Assembly (NCBI GenBank): GCA_020061685.1
Contig: JAGUXU010000192.1
Location: forward strand, 1 to 6,211
Length of the DNA stretch: 6,211 nucleotides
Direction: 5' to 3'
Origin: Candidatus Omnitrophota bacterium
GTDB lineage: Bacteria > Omnitrophota > Gorgyraeia > Pluralincolimonadales > Pluralincolimonadaceae
The notes under the pieces: model-generated
What the model was told of the DNA's origin: nothing
Databases searched by the model: none
What the model saw: the letters and a program-made list of their open reading frames with translations, nothing else
Position numbers and translations under genes: made by a program
In this document: positions 5,651-6,211 of the stretch, piece by piece
How the letters are laid out: every line of letters starts with the position of its first letter
Numbering within the stretch: the first letter of the stretch is position 1

Positions 5651-6211
5651 ATGGCAAATAACAACGATATCAATAAGATCAACGAAGCATTAAAGAAAGC
5701 AGCCGAAGAGAAAGAGAAATCTCTCGGGAAGGCCGCCGAACCCATAATCACTCCGCCTCCCGCAGAGGGAACAGTCCCGGCATATAAAATACCCGAGATC
5801 CCGGAAGAAGCATTTCATTCCAACGGGGTCGATCATAAAATAGTCGCCTATTTCAACCCCAAAGACCCCATAGTAGAGCAATTCCGCTCCCTGCGGACAC
5901 ATATATGTTTTAGCGAAAAAGGCTGTGTCCTAAATACGATGATGATCACAAGTTCAAGGAGTTTGGAAGGAAAAACGCTTGTATCGGTAAATTTAAGTAT
6001 AGTTATGGCTCAGGACTTGGAAAAGCCGGTGCTGCTGGTAGATTGCAATTTACGTAAGCCATGTGTTGACGTATACTTGGGCCTTAAAAGCGATAAGGGT
6101 TTAAGCGATGTCTTGTCAGGAAGCGCGCAGCTTAGCGAGGTCTTAATAAAGACAGATGTAAAAAACTTGACCGTTCTACCGGCCGGACAGATCCCGATGA
6201 ATCCGGCGGAA
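5651..6211 (+). CDS. CpsD/ExoP-type protein tyrosine autokinase, 3' end cut by the window
   Basis: The first 187 codons of a soluble BY-kinase family P-loop ATPase, expected to bind the cytosolic face of the adjacent Wzz-type protein and autophosphorylate on a C-terminal tyrosine cluster (outside the window). Residues 1-30 are charged (INKINEALKKAA), of the kind starting exosortase-locus kinases; 31-55 are proline-rich. EQFRSLR (76-82) matches the EX2RX2R oligomerisation motif of CapB-type kinases. The Walker A region is ITSSRSLEGKTLVSVNL (99-115), with GKT and with Ser-Leu in place of the common Pro-Gly. Walker A' is LLVDCNLRKP (128-137), with N133 replacing the second aspartate of the usual DxDxR. 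Walker B and the tyrosine tail are not seen. The start at 5651 follows TAA directly, with a weak GGGA site at 5642-5645. No membrane helix is present. A ParA/MinD-like ATPase is the alternative, but context and the LRT motif favour BY-kinase. Confidence 0.9.
   Translation, partial: MANNNDINKINEALKKAAEEKEKSLGKAAEPIITPPPAEGTVPAYKIPEIPEEAFHSNGVDHKIVAYFNPKDPIVEQFRSLRTHICFSEKGCVLNTMMITSSRSLEGKTLVSVNLSIVMAQDLEKPVLLVDCNLRKPCVDVYLGLKSDKGLSDVLSGSAQLSEVLIKTDVKNLTVLPAGQIPMNPAE

Noticed and set aside
5451..5657. Minus-strand ORF of 68 codons across the kinase/chain-length junction
   Set aside because: Its start encodes the repeat-derived peptide WIPAFAGMT and the rest is antisense to the third membrane helix region, so it is an artefact.
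5690..5902. Minus-strand ORF of 70 codons opposite the kinase N-terminus
   Set aside because: The plus strand has an open frame from 5651 to the window end with clear kinase motifs; the minus-strand frame is a shadow.

Overview
The window reads as a chromosomal segment from a Gram-negative (diderm) bacterium. The evidence is an outer-membrane secretin with a cleavable signal peptide, a Wzz-type inner-membrane protein and a bacterial tyrosine kinase. Codon use is mixed, with frequent ATA, AGA and AGG, GC content is moderate, and both tRNA genes encode their CCA ends. The gene style (STN-type secretin, three-helix chain-length protein, soluble kinase) resembles exopolysaccharide loci of poorly cultured lineages such as Omnitrophota, Nitrospirota or delta-proteobacteria. 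That placement is a guess from general impression, not a demonstrated assignment.

Layout. Positions 4-180 hold tRNA-Cys(GCA) and tRNA-Leu(UAA), 15 nt apart on the + strand. Positions 181-319 are a short intergenic region with a good sigma70-type promoter, a small AU hairpin and a terminator-like hairpin with a T-tract that ends just before the first protein gene. From 320 to the window end, four + strand genes form a tight apparent operon: (1) a 672-aa receiver-GAF-GAF-GGDEF diguanylate cyclase; (2) a 542-aa STN/secretin outer-membrane protein, 2 nt downstream; (3) a 544-aa Wzz/GNVR polysaccharide co-polymerase with three predicted membrane helices, 3 nt downstream; (4) after 43 nt containing a dispersed-type palindromic repeat, the first 187 codons of a soluble CpsD/ExoP-type tyrosine autokinase, cut by the window edge.

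How the genes may work together. The cyclase would make c-di-GMP. The Wzz-type protein and the kinase form the standard pair controlling polymer length and export in Wzx/Wzy-type polysaccharide systems. The secretin sits where the Wza-type export porin is often found, so it may serve as the outer-membrane channel, or it may be a pilus/secretion component co-expressed with the polysaccharide genes. The most notable points are the secretin in an exopolysaccharide operon, a receiver domain that has lost its phosphoacceptor aspartate, a palindromic repeat that creates an in-frame 13-codon mini-ORF abutting the kinase start, a terminator-like leader with no Shine-Dalgarno before the first gene, a non-canonical T-loop in tRNA-Leu, and a kinase with an altered Walker A' motif.
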